Positions 1 to 12,100 of a DNA stretch of 64,000 bases are shown here, piece by piece (the stretch's first letter is position 1; each line of letters begins with the position of its first letter). This DNA is from Symbiodinium natans (taxonomy: Eukaryota; Sar; Dinophyceae; Suessiales; Symbiodiniaceae): NCBI GenBank assembly GCA_905221605.1, contig CAJNDS010002323.1:332501-396500 (forward strand), in the 5' to 3' direction. A model generated the notes under the pieces. It had not been told where the DNA came from, searched no databases, and saw only the letters and a list, made by a program, of their open reading frames with translations. The position numbers and the translations under genes were made by a program.

Positions 1-132
1 TAACCCAAAGCCCTCAGAAGCCCGGACGCCCAAAGCTGAACCCAAGAGATCCCTTGCAGGTTTGAAAACCCCCTAAACCCTAAACCCATAACCCAAAACC
101 CTAAACCCTCCCAAGTAGTGAGAAAACAAGGC

Positions 133-191
133 GCCAGCTCAAGGCAATCAGTCCACTGAGCAGAGGAACCAGGAGCACGGCCACAAGGATC
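133..191 (-). CDS. Hydrophobic exon near the left edge
   Basis: After CCCCCAG the exon reads ILVAVLLVPLLSGLIALSW and ends at a GC donor. It is a clean membrane helix with the same splice grammar. It may be a late exon of gene 2 running off the window, or belong to a separate gene. Confidence 0.45.
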
Positions 192-3100
192 CTGGGGGTC
201 GAAACATAAGAACCAGAATGATTAGAAGAATTTTGTTTTTTTTTTTTTTGGGGGGGGGGGGGGGGTTGTGATAGTATACTTACAAAGGGACCATAGGGGA
301 ATATTATTAGTAATTATTCCGCCCCCTATATTATATAGGGCTTCGGGTCCCTAAACCTCCAAAACCCTACACCCCGCAAAGCTTAGTTTTTTCACCTTCT
401 TGCTCTTCTTGTTGTTGTTGTTGTTGCGCTACAACTTTGACGGTTGGTAGAAATATTGCATGGCCAAGATGGCCACCACCGTGAAAGTCAAGCCCTAGCT
501 TCTACATGCAATATTGGCCATGGCTGTGAACGCAGGGGGTTTTAGGGTTTAGGGTTTTGGGCTTACGGTTTAGGGTTTGGGGGTCTGCACCGTCCACTCC
601 ATGGCCCTCCTGCGGGAGCTGCAGAAAAAAGTAGGTGGCAAGCGGCAGACGGCATTTCCAAGATTACACAGTGGCCACCTCTTATCCAGAAGTTCCCGAA
701 AGAAGCCCCACCCTACCATTCTCCAGTTCCAGTCCTGCTATATACTAGTTTTGCGGGATCTTGGGTTTAGGCGAAATTCTGCTGTGGCTATTTCAATTGC
801 TACTGCTGCTGCTAAATGCCTATTTTACCAGCTACTGAGATAGTGTGACGCCCTGTGCTGTGTTGCGATTGTCCGTTTTCCTTTCCATTGCCATTTCCGC
901 TGCGCTCATCTTACTCATGTAGATACTGCAGCCACTGCTCCCGTTACACTTGTCAGCACTCTTGCAGCTCCTGATAGATTACTTTTCCTTTTTCCTAGGG
1001 GTCAAGGAATAAACTTGATAGAGGCTACGAACTCGAGTGCAAACACGTGCCACGTACTCCGCTTAGAGAAGCTCGACACGACACGTGGAATTCACAATGA
1101 CAGCACGAGCACAAAGTCACAAATTGCGGAATGGCCTACCAAAAAATGCATATGCTTGGTGCAACTACAGCCGTTCCTCAACACTCGTGCAACATCGTGC
1201 AACCTTGCGGATGCTGGCAAGCGCTTCGCGGGCGCAAGCGCGAGGATCTCGGTCGATCTTCGAGCCCCGGAACCCCGACACTTCTTTGCAGCCGGAACCC
1301 TCGCATGCAATCGATTTAAAAGCTTAAAGGTGGCTTAGAAGCACCACATCGGAATACAGTGTGACATCTGCCGGGATTCCGCGACCGCGTCTTGGACCAC
1401 TGGACCCCCAGCCGCCACCTCAGTGTGTGGGGCTTACGTTAACCTATAAACACCAAACGCTGAACCCCAAGCTTCAAAAACCCGAAACCAAAAACCCTGA
1501 ACCGCCAAACCGTAAACTCTAAACCCTGCATCTGTACGGCTTCGGGTGGGCAAAGAGCACAGGCCATTTAAGTGGCAACCCTAAGCCCGAAAGGTCCCTA
1601 CCGCGGAAACAAATTCACCAGGGCTTAGGGGCTGAGGGGTTCGGAGCTTTGGATGGTTTGGGGATGTTTGGGGGGTGTAGGGGAACCTGTTATAAAGCCT
1701 AACCCCCCCCGTGTCTCATCCCGACAGCAGTGAGAGTGAGGGAAGGGCCCGAGGGCTCAGAGAGTGACCGCCATAGGGCTGCAAGGAGTTTAAGGTTGCA
1801 GGGTCGGAGGTTCGTTTCGGGCGCAAGGCGTCGATTTGGTGTTCATGACGAAGCTGCACTGACGTAGACAGGCCCATGTGAATAATTATGGTGCAATTTC
1901 CTGACGAAAAGGGCTGAGGGTGTAGGGGTTAGGGCCAGTGTATACATTGTATTTGCGGCCTTCATAAAATGCCGAGTACCGATGGTCAACGGAAGCTGAC
2001 AAATGCCGAAATCAAACAGAGGGCTCTGTAGATTCATTTCACCTTTATACAGGTCAATGTCAAGTCTCCAGCGAAAAGAACCCATATGAAACCCTCGCAA
2101 ATGATCGAACAAAGCTCTTGAGGGCTGTGAGGAAGGCCTTCAACCCTAGAGCCCTACCAGCCTTGGACGCACCTCATGCCTTCGAAACTTTGCCACAGAA
2201 CCAGTCGGACCCCCCCAACCCCCAGTTCCTAAACATGCTTTGACTTGGAGGCTTTCGTACCTGACTTAAGGGAGCTACGAGATGTTGAGAAGGGTTTAGG
2301 GCTAGGGAGCCTGGGAATTGCATTGGGAGCCTATATGTCGTCATGCGAACCAGAGGATTAGGTACTGCTGAGATGGAAACTACAAGTGGAGGTCAAGGGT
2401 TTACGGAGCTTGGCGAGCTTCGTGGGGATTTAGTCTATACAATTCTACTGTATACCCTAACGCCTATGCACTAAACCCTGACGCCTTAACTACCCGAAAC
2501 CCCAAAATCCTAAACCCTACAACCCTAAGCCCCTAAAACCCCGTAACCCCCCATATAAAACCCTAAAACCCCCAAACCCCTAAAACCACACCACGGTCAA
2601 GGTGCAAGAACATGCAGGCGCGGAGGGAGCACAAGATCACCTGCCACTGCGTCGCTTTCTGGGGCTTGGGAGATGTTCGGGGATTTGGGAGGGATTTTGG
2701 GTTTTTTTGCATGACGAAACCCTAACTTAATTCGGGGCTTGGGATGGTTTTGGGGATTTTGGGGAACTTTTTTGGGGTTTAGGGGTTCAGAGTTTCGGGT
2801 TGAGGGCTTTGGGGGGATTTATAGGGGTTGAGGGTTCAGGGTCGCTTTGCCAAGCTCGTTGTCATTGGCCCGAAAATGTCGAGTGCCGAGAAAAAAGTCG
2901 GAGACGGAACGTTCCAGGCTTAACCAAGGGTTATGCCTCCGTTACCCTAAACCCTGAATGCTAAATCCGAAACCCAAATCCCTGAACCCTGAACCCTGAA
3001 CCCTTAACACTAAACCCTAAACCCTTCCAATCCCAGGCTAAGTGACCAGCGACAAGGTGGCCCAGTCCATGAAACTCCGTAGGGTCCAGCCAGCTAGCTC

Positions 3101-6100
3101 CCATCCGGTGTAGCTCTCATACTCCTGAGGACAGGGCTCAGGGTTCAGGGCTCCATGGGCTATAGGGGGCTGATGCACTTCTACGACCTGATAGCCCCTC
3201 CTGATCTGCATTTCGATTTGGGTCTCATTCAGAGGGAGCACCAGGGCTTCCTTCCTTGAGACTTTCACCGCGTGTGCCTGCCTCTTCGATGCCCCGATGC
3301 CTTGATTGCCTCGACCCTCTCCCCCCCTTTCCTGGGGAGTTTAGGGTCTGGGGTTTAAAGACTTAGGATTTAGGGGGCTGAAAAATCACAGGGGCATACG
3401 AAGATATTTGGAGTCATGTGAGCCCCCAACTGAATTTACTTCTAGTGGGGACGCCGTCGTCTGGCTCATATCATGGAACTGTCCGACGCTGTGTCGAAGA
3501 GAAAGTCAGAAGCCGTGCGTACTGCATCCATGAGCTTCAAGCGGACTGAACTACTACCAATTTCATGTACTAACAAAAAAGAAACAATACAGTAAGATGA
3601 AAATATGATCATATGAGAGTATAATCATATAACAATATAACTATATAATCATATTAAAACAATAGTACTAAACGTCCCTTGGGAAGGGAAGTCTTCGGGA
3701 GGCTTTGGTGAGTTCATGAAGCGCCCGCTGAACCCGAAACCCAGCTAGGCAGCTTAATAGTGACGAGCCTCAGGAGCCCCCATATTCTAGGCTTCTAGAG
3801 TTTCGGGAACCAGGGTTTGTACTTAGGCGTTCTGCGGTCGCCTAAGGTGACCCTTGTTTCTTGGATACTTCATGGTTCCTCTAGATAGAGATTCAGAGCT
3901 CCGGCCTCTAGCACAACCGTCAGCACATGCCCCCCCCCCCCCCCCCCCCTACAAGACATGTATGTATAGATATATACATCAACACACACACACATGTCGG
4001 TGTTGAATCAGCCAGTCAAAGTTCAGCACCAGTTTAGGTACATCTAGCTCCCAAGCCCTGCGCCGGAAGTGCCCTAAACCCACAGCCGAAACGCATCATT
4101 GGCGACGACAGTTCGGGGTTTCCCGGGGTTTGGGGTTTGGTAACAGGCTCGGGGATGAAGGTCTACAGAGTTCGGGCGTTGTAGGACTCTGCATTGCAGG
4201 CGGTTACTGGTCCCTTGCTGAACCCTGACCCTTAAGCCGAGTTGTTCTTGACACACAAGACTGCCACAAAGAGGCTTCTGCCCATCTCCCCATGTACTCT
4301 GCCAGAAATGGGACGTTGCCTCAGCAAGGGCTCAGGATTTAAGACTTCAGGACTTGTCGTGTGCCTTGTCCTTGTGGGAGTCACCGCAATGGTCGCCTTG
4401 ACACCTAAACCCAAAACCAGGCGCAAGGAACAGACTCATGACCTTGCTCGCTCGCACCCCCTCCCCCCCCCCCCGCCCATCGCTGAGACCATCATGGGGA
4501 CGACTTCCGCAGCCTCTGTGCAAATGCCTCGTCCGCAACCTGTAACTTTGAGGCCGTTGCAGCTGCATCTCTTGAGACACTGCTCTGGCAGCATTGGGCG
4601 GACGCAGTTTGCAATTTTCTCAAGATGGCGGAAGCTGCAGGGAGAGGACGCGTCTCCAGCTCAGACTCCCACATGTCATTCAAGAGCATGGCTGTGTGTC
4701 AGGCCCCGTGTCTATGGAATCTACCCCTGCAGACTGAGATATCCGACCTTCACATTTTGACGAAAGTCATGATTCATTGGAAAAAACATCATGAGGCAGT
4801 CTATGATCGGCCTACTCGCCCATCCGTGTGAGCCTACAGGAACCACCAGCGACATTAGAACTCGCAAGTTTCTACCGCAATCCGCAAGAACCAACCCTAA
4901 ACCCTAAACAGTAAAATGTCCGAATGTTGGATTGGGGGCGTAAGATTGGTCTGACCCAGGCTCAGAGTGGAGCAGGCTCTAATCGGAAATCATACGCCCA
5001 AGACCCAAGGAAGTTGAGGACTTGGTGATAAGACAGGGTCTGGGGTTTTGGGTTTAGAGTGAAGGGAGGGAACACTGGCACTTGGCTAAAAAAACCATTC
5101 AACCTTTCATTCGCCTCGGCTTCCTGCCGAGAAGCGTCTGGAACAAGCAGACCCGGATCGGGCCTCCTTCCCCCTAACCCAACCCTTCATGCCAAATTTT
5201 TTGACGCAACCCCCCCCCCCCCCCCCCCGCCCTGTGGGACCCCCCCCAATCCCTGGAGGAGCTGCAAAACCGATGCCGTGGAGGGTCCGCTTGTCGGTGG
5301 CTCCTACAGGGGAGTGCCTCAAAAACCCCCCCCCCCCCACCCACCCAACCCCAAACCCCCCACCCGCCCACCCCCCCCCCCCCACCCCCCCCCCCCCCCC
5401 CCACCCCCCCACCCCACCCCCCCAAACCCCCCACCCTCCCCCCCACCCCCCCCCGACCCCCCCCCCCCCCACTTTTTTTGCGAAACCCTCTTTCCTCCTT
5501 TCCTGTCCTGGGGCCGGCCCGGCTGCCGAGGCGGCGCGCGCAAGCGTTTACAATTAAAACTTATGAAGAAGCATAAAACAACCAAAACCAGGTTAAGGAT
5601 CCAAGGTGACAGTACAGAAGCGCAGAGACTTCTGGGCATTGCTTGACTCCTGAGCCCTTAGCCCTGAAACCTAAAGCTGTTGTCCCCTGAACGTCACGAG
5701 ATTGGGAGGAACCATGAACCCCAAGCCCCTAAACCCTAAAAGTGTTGGATTGCAGTGTAGTTCTGCCTTATGCACAACCCTAAGTACCTGCTAAGCATGG
5801 CTTCAAATCACCAAGCCCAAAGACTCAATGTACATACTGGGCATTCGGCCGAGGGCTATTTAAGGGTTTGATGGGTCTAGGGGTTTGATGAGTTGAGGGC
5901 GTACAGGCATCTCGAATAATCGGGGATACAAGCTATCTGACCAAAGTAGAAGATAAACATAGCTCTGCGTCAACAGCAGCAAAACGACTGAGTGTACCGT
6001 CAAAAGACACCTCAGTTTCGGGTCTTCTTTTACTTATTATATACCCTTTCTATGGTGGGGTGGGTGGGTTCCTGACACGCGACACGGCACTACATCTACC

Positions 6101-9100
6101 TGCGAAGTGCCGAGGGCGCACATATGGGGACCGTGCCTTGATCCAAGCGGCAGATGCTGACCATATACACAGCATAGTTGAAGGGAAGCGTGTCTCCCCC
6201 AACGGTCTTGAGCACCTCGGGCCAAGAAGCAATTGTTGCCGAACCCGCTGGGTGGCGGGTTTAGGAAACATACATATATACATATGCACTCACTTATTGA
6301 TTTACTTATGTATATATATATATATGTAATCATGTGTTGGGTTACCCGGTGGGCTGTTTGTATGTTGCAGAACATGGCTCTGGAAACCATTTGTAGATTG
6401 TCAGGATCTATGTGTGCCCAGTTTTGTTCCGAACCTCTTTGCAAACCTCGACACGCAAAGCCCTGAACCGAAATGTTCCGAACCGTTCCGAATCGTTCCA
6501 ACCTTGGAATCGCGAATCCTCGAAAGTGTTCTGAGCCGTTCCACAAAATCACGGACCAAGGGTGCTTTCACAGTTCCTGAATCATGTTCAGGATGAATGG
6601 CACTAGCTTCCAGGAAAGGCCCTCAATGAAACCGAACTATCTATGAAACCGAACTATCTATGAAACCTATCCTCTAGACTTTGTACACCCTATGCTCACG
6701 AAAACCCTGGACGAGTAGCCCAAACCCTATAATGCCGAACGACCCCAAATCCCACCAAACCCCAATCCATAGACCCGTAACCCCTAAATCCCTTAACCCT
6801 ACAAGCCCTCAACCCTAAACCCCAAACCCCAAACCCAAACCCTAAACCCCAAACCCTACTTAAGCAACCCCAAGTTATGGCGCACCAGGCGCCGTTGGGG
6901 CCAGGTCTTTCTGGACAAGCACGTTGAAGGCATTCAGGTGCTCCTCTTCCTCACCTTCTTATCGGGTTCCAATGCCTACCTGCTGTTTTGGGGGGATAAA
7001 CCCTATTAAAACCCTAACCCTACATAAACCCTATATAAAGACTATATAAGCCCGAAATCGCAAGGAAACCCGAATGATTCTGCCAGGGTTGAGGACTCAG
7101 TTCTTACGCACGGACAGCACAAAGCTCAAGGGCTTCAGGGAGTTATGGCCTGCATTGCGGGGGTTTTTCCCAAGCACAGCTGGTCTTAGGGTCTTAGGGT
7201 GTAAGGGCTTAGCGTCTGCAGATGGCTTTCGGGTTTTGGCTTGAGTGTTTGGGTTTCGGGTTGGGGGCTTTGGGCCTGGAAGGCTTGGGATCTGGGCTTC
7301 TAAAACTTCACGCTCAAGAATAGAAGGAGCCAGTCCACAAGGAATGACAAGATGAGGCCTAAGCCTCTGTTAAACCCTGAACCAACCCTAAACCCTAAGC
7401 CCAGAAGCAGAAGAAGAAGCCGACGCTCTACAGAGTGGCTGAGAGCCACGGGAAGCGCAGGCCTAACCCTCAACCCTCAACCCGAAACCCTAGACCCTAG
7501 ACCCCATCCTCAGCCCCAGGAGCCTTTGGGGCTTTTGGGCTTCTTGGCGTTTAGGGCTTAGGAGATTGAGAGGTTGAGGGCTCTTAGATGTATGTGCTTT
7601 GGGTTCTTAGGGCTGTAGATTCTTAGGCTTGAGGGAACCAACAGCCGAAGCTCAAACGGTGATAGGCTTTATTGAAGCCCAAAGTAGCAGAATCACCTCC
7701 CCCTAATATTAATACCCCCCTACCCCCCAAAATACTAAATTCCCCCCCCCCCCTACATCCTCAAATATAGCTATGTTCAATCCCCCCCCCCCTCCCTCAT
7801 ATACTCTAATAGAATTATAATGGGAGGATTTGATATTACGAGGGTAGGGGGGGGAGGGGTTCATATTTTAGGGAGAGGGGATTAGACAAACAGGGATCTT
7901 TCATACAAGGAGCCTGGCCGGGGCACAAAAGGAAGGGGTAAGGGCAACATTCCGGAGGTTTAGGTTTAGGGTTTAGGGTTTAGGGTTTCGGGTTTAGGGT
8001 CTAGGGTTTGGGTTTAGGGTTTAGGGTTTAGGGTTTAGGGTTTAGGGTTTAGGGTTTAGGGTTTAGGGTTTAGGGTTTAGGGTTTAGGGTTTAGGGTTTA
8101 GGGTTTAGGGTTTAGGGGAGTGGAGGCGACCCACGGCCAGAGAAAGGCTGTATCAGCCCGGCCCGAAGGCTTAAGGATCAAACCGCAACAAAAATAGAGA
8201 GACATCGAGAGGGAGAGAGAGAGAGAGAGACAGAGAGAGACAGAGAGAGGCAGGAACCAGCTGAGAGAACCAGCTGAGGATACCAGCTGAGGGAAACCAG
8301 CTGCGGGAAACCAGCTGCGGGAAGCCAGCTGCAAGGAAACCAGCTGAGGGAAACCAGCTGAGGGAAACCAGCTGAAGGAACCAGCTGCGGGAAACCAGCT
8401 GAGGGAAACCAGCTGAGGGAAACCAGCTGCGGGAACCAGCTGCGGGAAACCAGCTGCGGGAAACCAGCTGCGGGAAGCCAGCTGCAAGGAAACCAGCTGA
8501 GGGAAACCAGCTGCGGGAAACCAGCTGAAGGAACCAGCTGCGGGAAACCAGCTGAGGGAAACCAGCTGAGGGAAACCAGCTGCGGGAACCAGCTGCGGGA
8601 AACCAGCTGCGGGAAACCAGCTGCGGGAAGCCAGCTGCAAGGAAACCAGCTGAGGGAAACCAGCTGAGGGAAACCAGCTGAAGGAACCAGCTGCGGGAAA
8701 GCAGCTGAGGGAAACCAGCTGAGGGAAACCAGCTGCGGGAACCAGCTGCGGGAAACCAGCTGCGGGAAACCAGCTGCGGGAAGCCAGCTGCAAGGAAACC
8801 AGCTGAGGGAAACCAGCTGCGGGAAACCAGCTGAAGGAACCAGCTGCGGGAAACAGCTGAGGGAAACCAGCTGAGGGAAACCAGCTGCGGGAACCAAAAC
8901 CAGCTGCGGGAAACCAGCTGCGGGAAACCAGCTGAAGGAACCAGCTGCGGGAAACCAGCTGAGGGAAACCAGCTGAGGGAAACCAGCTGCGGGAACCAGC
9001 TGCGGGAAACCAGCTGCGGGAAACCAGCTGCGGGAAGCCAGCTGCAAGGAAACCAGCTGAGGGAAACCAGCTGCGGGAAACCAGCTGAAGGAACCAGCTG

Positions 9101-12100
9101 CGGGAAACCAGCTGAGGGAAACCAGCTGAGGGAAACCAGCTGCGGGAACCAGCTGCGGGAAACCAGCTGCGGGAAACCAGCTGCGGGAAGCCAGCTGCAA
9201 GGAAACCAGCTGAGGGAAACCAGCTGCGGGAAACCAGCTGAAGGAACCAGCTGCGGGAAACCAGCTGAGGGAAACCAGCTGAGGGAAACCAGCTGCGGGA
9301 ACCAGCTGCGGGAAACCAGCTGCGGGAAACCAGCTGCGGGAAGCCAGCTGCAAGGAAACCAGCTGAGGGAAACCAGCTGAGGGAAACCAGCTGAAGGAAC
9401 CAGCTGCGGGAAAGCAGCTGAGGGAAACCAGCTGAGGGAAACCAGCTGCGGGAACCAGCTGCGGGAAACCAGCTGCGGGAAACCAGCTGCGGGAAGCCAG
9501 CTGCAAGGAAACCAGCTGCGGGAAACCAGCTGAGGGAACCAGCTGAGGAAACTTGCTGAAGGGGCCGGCACTGTCGCCCTAGTGTGCGCTGGGGGGGGGG
9601 GAGGGGTGCTCGTCGAGCGGAAAGCTCTTAGTGCCGCCCCGGGGGTCCACTCTCTTCCCCAGATCAGCCGCCAGCAAAAACGCACACTAGGCCCCGGGGG
9701 TTTAGGGTTGAGGGTTTAGGGTTTAGGGTTTAGGGTTTAGGTACAAACCTTCAACGCAAACAGAAATTTAGCCGAGCAACCCTGGTTGGGAAGAGTGAGT
9801 CGGCCCAGCGTGTTGCCTCAAGAGGGGGGAGAGGGGGGTTTGGGGTTTAGCGTTTAGGGTTTATGGTTTAGGGTTGAGGGCGTAGGGTTATGGATTGGGG
9901 AGTAGAAGGGCTTGGCGCTCAGGGCCATGGCAGGGTTGGGGCTTGAGAATCAGACGCCTCAACCTCATCATGCCCCCTCCCACCACTCCTAAGATCAAAT
10001 GTGTCACAAGATACTATAACTCACGATAATGGGAAAGATTCGCCGCTGGCCTTGAGGGGAAGGGGATTCTTTAGGGGTCAGGCTTGGAACGAAGCCCCGC
10101 TCCCTTGATGCCTGCAGCCCGAGACTTGCAAAACCCCAAATGCCCTAGCGCACCCTGAAACCCTGCACCCAAGCCCTGTATAACCCTAAACCCTAAAGCC
10201 CGAAAGCCCTAAAGCCCTAAAGCCCTAAAACCTCAAACCCTAAAACCCTACACCCAGGTTGAGAACTTAGATTTGGCCCCTAAAGCCAGAAGCTCCAGGC
10301 CTTCATCAGCCCCGCCGTACCAGCGCTTGAGCGTCTTGAAGACGAGCTGCCGGTCACAAATGATCCTGCGGCCGGGCTCAAGAGTCAGGGGGGCTTGGGT
10401 TTGGGGTCCAGGGCTTAGGGCTTAGGGTTTAGGGTTTGGGGACCAGAGCTCGAGCCTCGAAGATCTCAAAGCTACCGGCCCCACAAAGGGTTAGGACTGG
10501 TCAGTCCAAGCCAAAAAACACCCGGCCGTCAACTTCTGCTCAGCGATAAGCAGCACGATCAAAATCTGTACGCGAAGCTGCTGAAGTAAGTGTTAAACTG
10601 TGAGAGGAAGAAAGCGGTCGATGCAGCTTGGCTGTAGTACCTCCCAGAAGCCCCAAGAGACAAGAGACTCGAGTCCTTCGGCCAGTTTCCGGGTGCACAT
10701 GGTCATGCGAACCTCAGGACGACACTTTGGACCTACTAAACCTTAAACCCTCAAATGTTCTAAACACCACAATCCTTGAACCTGAGCCCTGTACGATTCA
10801 GTCAGAGCTTGGCAAGTACAACCAGGGTGATAGGTACCCCAAACTAAGTTCTCGAATGGCTGAGAAAAGAAGCCCACAAAGCTTAAAGTAAAAAACTGTT
10901 GGCTAAGTGAAAAAGAGGAGTTCTGGCATTGGCTACCTCTACCTATAGCCCAACTAGCTATTGCTTGAGCTCTAAAAGGCTGTTCCAAGTGTTATAACAG
11001 CAGGGACTATAGTACCCCCATCTTAGAATCCCTATTCAGGACTGTTAGTTAAGGGGGAACATCTCCACTCACACCCTCCAAGTAGTCCGAAAGTGGTCCG
11101 TGTCGCAGTGTCTGGGCCACAGCAAGCAGGCCACCCGTAGTTTGTGTGGTTGAGCCCAACCCGAACTGCAAAAACACAAAACCCTTAACCCGCCACCCCC
11201 CAGCCCCCCCAAAAAAGACATGTATATACATGTATAGATATATGTATATATGCATACACTAAACCTAAACTGCCCCCACAAGTGGAACTAAAGCCTAAAC
11301 CCACGCCCCAAAAAAACTAACCTCTAAAGTTCGCACAGTCCAGAGTGGCTGAAATGTGAAATGTGAAATGTGAAATGTGAAATGTGAAATGTGTGAGGGA
11401 GTTTGCACTTCGACTGTCAGTGAAACCCTGTCCCCTAACCCCTACCTGAACCTGGTTCCACCTATATCGTGTGACTCGTAGTCCATGGAAGTGAGAGCCA
11501 CCGTCGAAGCCCAGGAGGTACTCACATGGCCATTAGGGGTTTAGGATTTAGGGTTTAGGGAACCCGACTAAGCCCGAAGCCCTACGTGGCAGGCTCATGG
11601 GTGGTCATTGCTGGGGTTGTGCGGGTAGTTCTCGAAATGAGGGTACCTTTTTGGATCCCTGTGTTGTACAGCACCACTCAAAATAGAAATTACCCATATA
11701 CCCGAAATATGGGCATGGTAGACGTAGCCTTTGTCAAGGCCCATGTATATTTTACAAACATAATGCGAACCTCCAAGTACGTAAGATGACACCAAAACTA
11801 ATGTCATGTAGGCGTTGACTACAGAAGCTCTTAGCATGACATTAAGCCCTAAGCCCTAAACTGCAAACCTTAAACCCTCCTAAACCACAGAATCAGGGCT
11901 GCTAAGAAAACCCTTGTATGTCGTAAACCCTATTGAGCTCTGGCGGGATCCTTCCTGACCTTTCTGAGGACCAGGGTGTAGGGTTTGAGGGTGTTAGGGT
12001 CATGGGTTGCAGGCTTGAGGGTCTTAGGGTTAAGGGCTTTGGGAGAGCAGTGATGCACAGGGTCTAGGCCTTACACAGAGCCTTAAACCCTGCGACCCCC

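Larger units (their letters stand above)
3260..6890. other. Presumed intronic stretch of gene 2
   Basis: It holds telomere words, an AT-rich repeat, the poly-C region at 5205-5472 and a 17-bp tandem duplication (ATGAAACCGAACTATCT, 6627-6660). A helical minus reading near 4500-4680 has no clear splice edges. Confidence 0.45.

Noticed and set aside
1339-1400. Plus-strand KHHIGIQCDICRDSA resembling the start of a ZZ-type zinc finger
   Set aside because: The second half (GxRYKCxxC...DLC) was not found downstream. The acceptor is AG/A, and the opposite strand over the same bases has an AG/G acceptor and an equally protein-like reading.
5059-5646. Long Pro-rich (plus) and Gly-rich (minus) open frames
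   Set aside because: They follow directly from the poly-C tract.
7959-8116. TTTAGGG array as a chromosome end
   Set aside because: Exons and unique sequence continue on both sides, and many similar arrays occur along the window with both polarities.
8098-9685. Three overlapping long minus-strand frames (231, 442 and 504 codons) rich in SWFPQLV
   Set aside because: They lie in the CAGCTG minisatellite, whose unit lacks stop codons in every minus frame; all three frames being open shows composition, not coding.
10482-10722. Minus-strand readings VRMTMCTRKLAEGLESLVSW and ILIVLLIAEQKLTAGCF
   Set aside because: Good splice grammar for the first, but neither joins the flanking gene 2 exons in phase or in the expected order of motifs.
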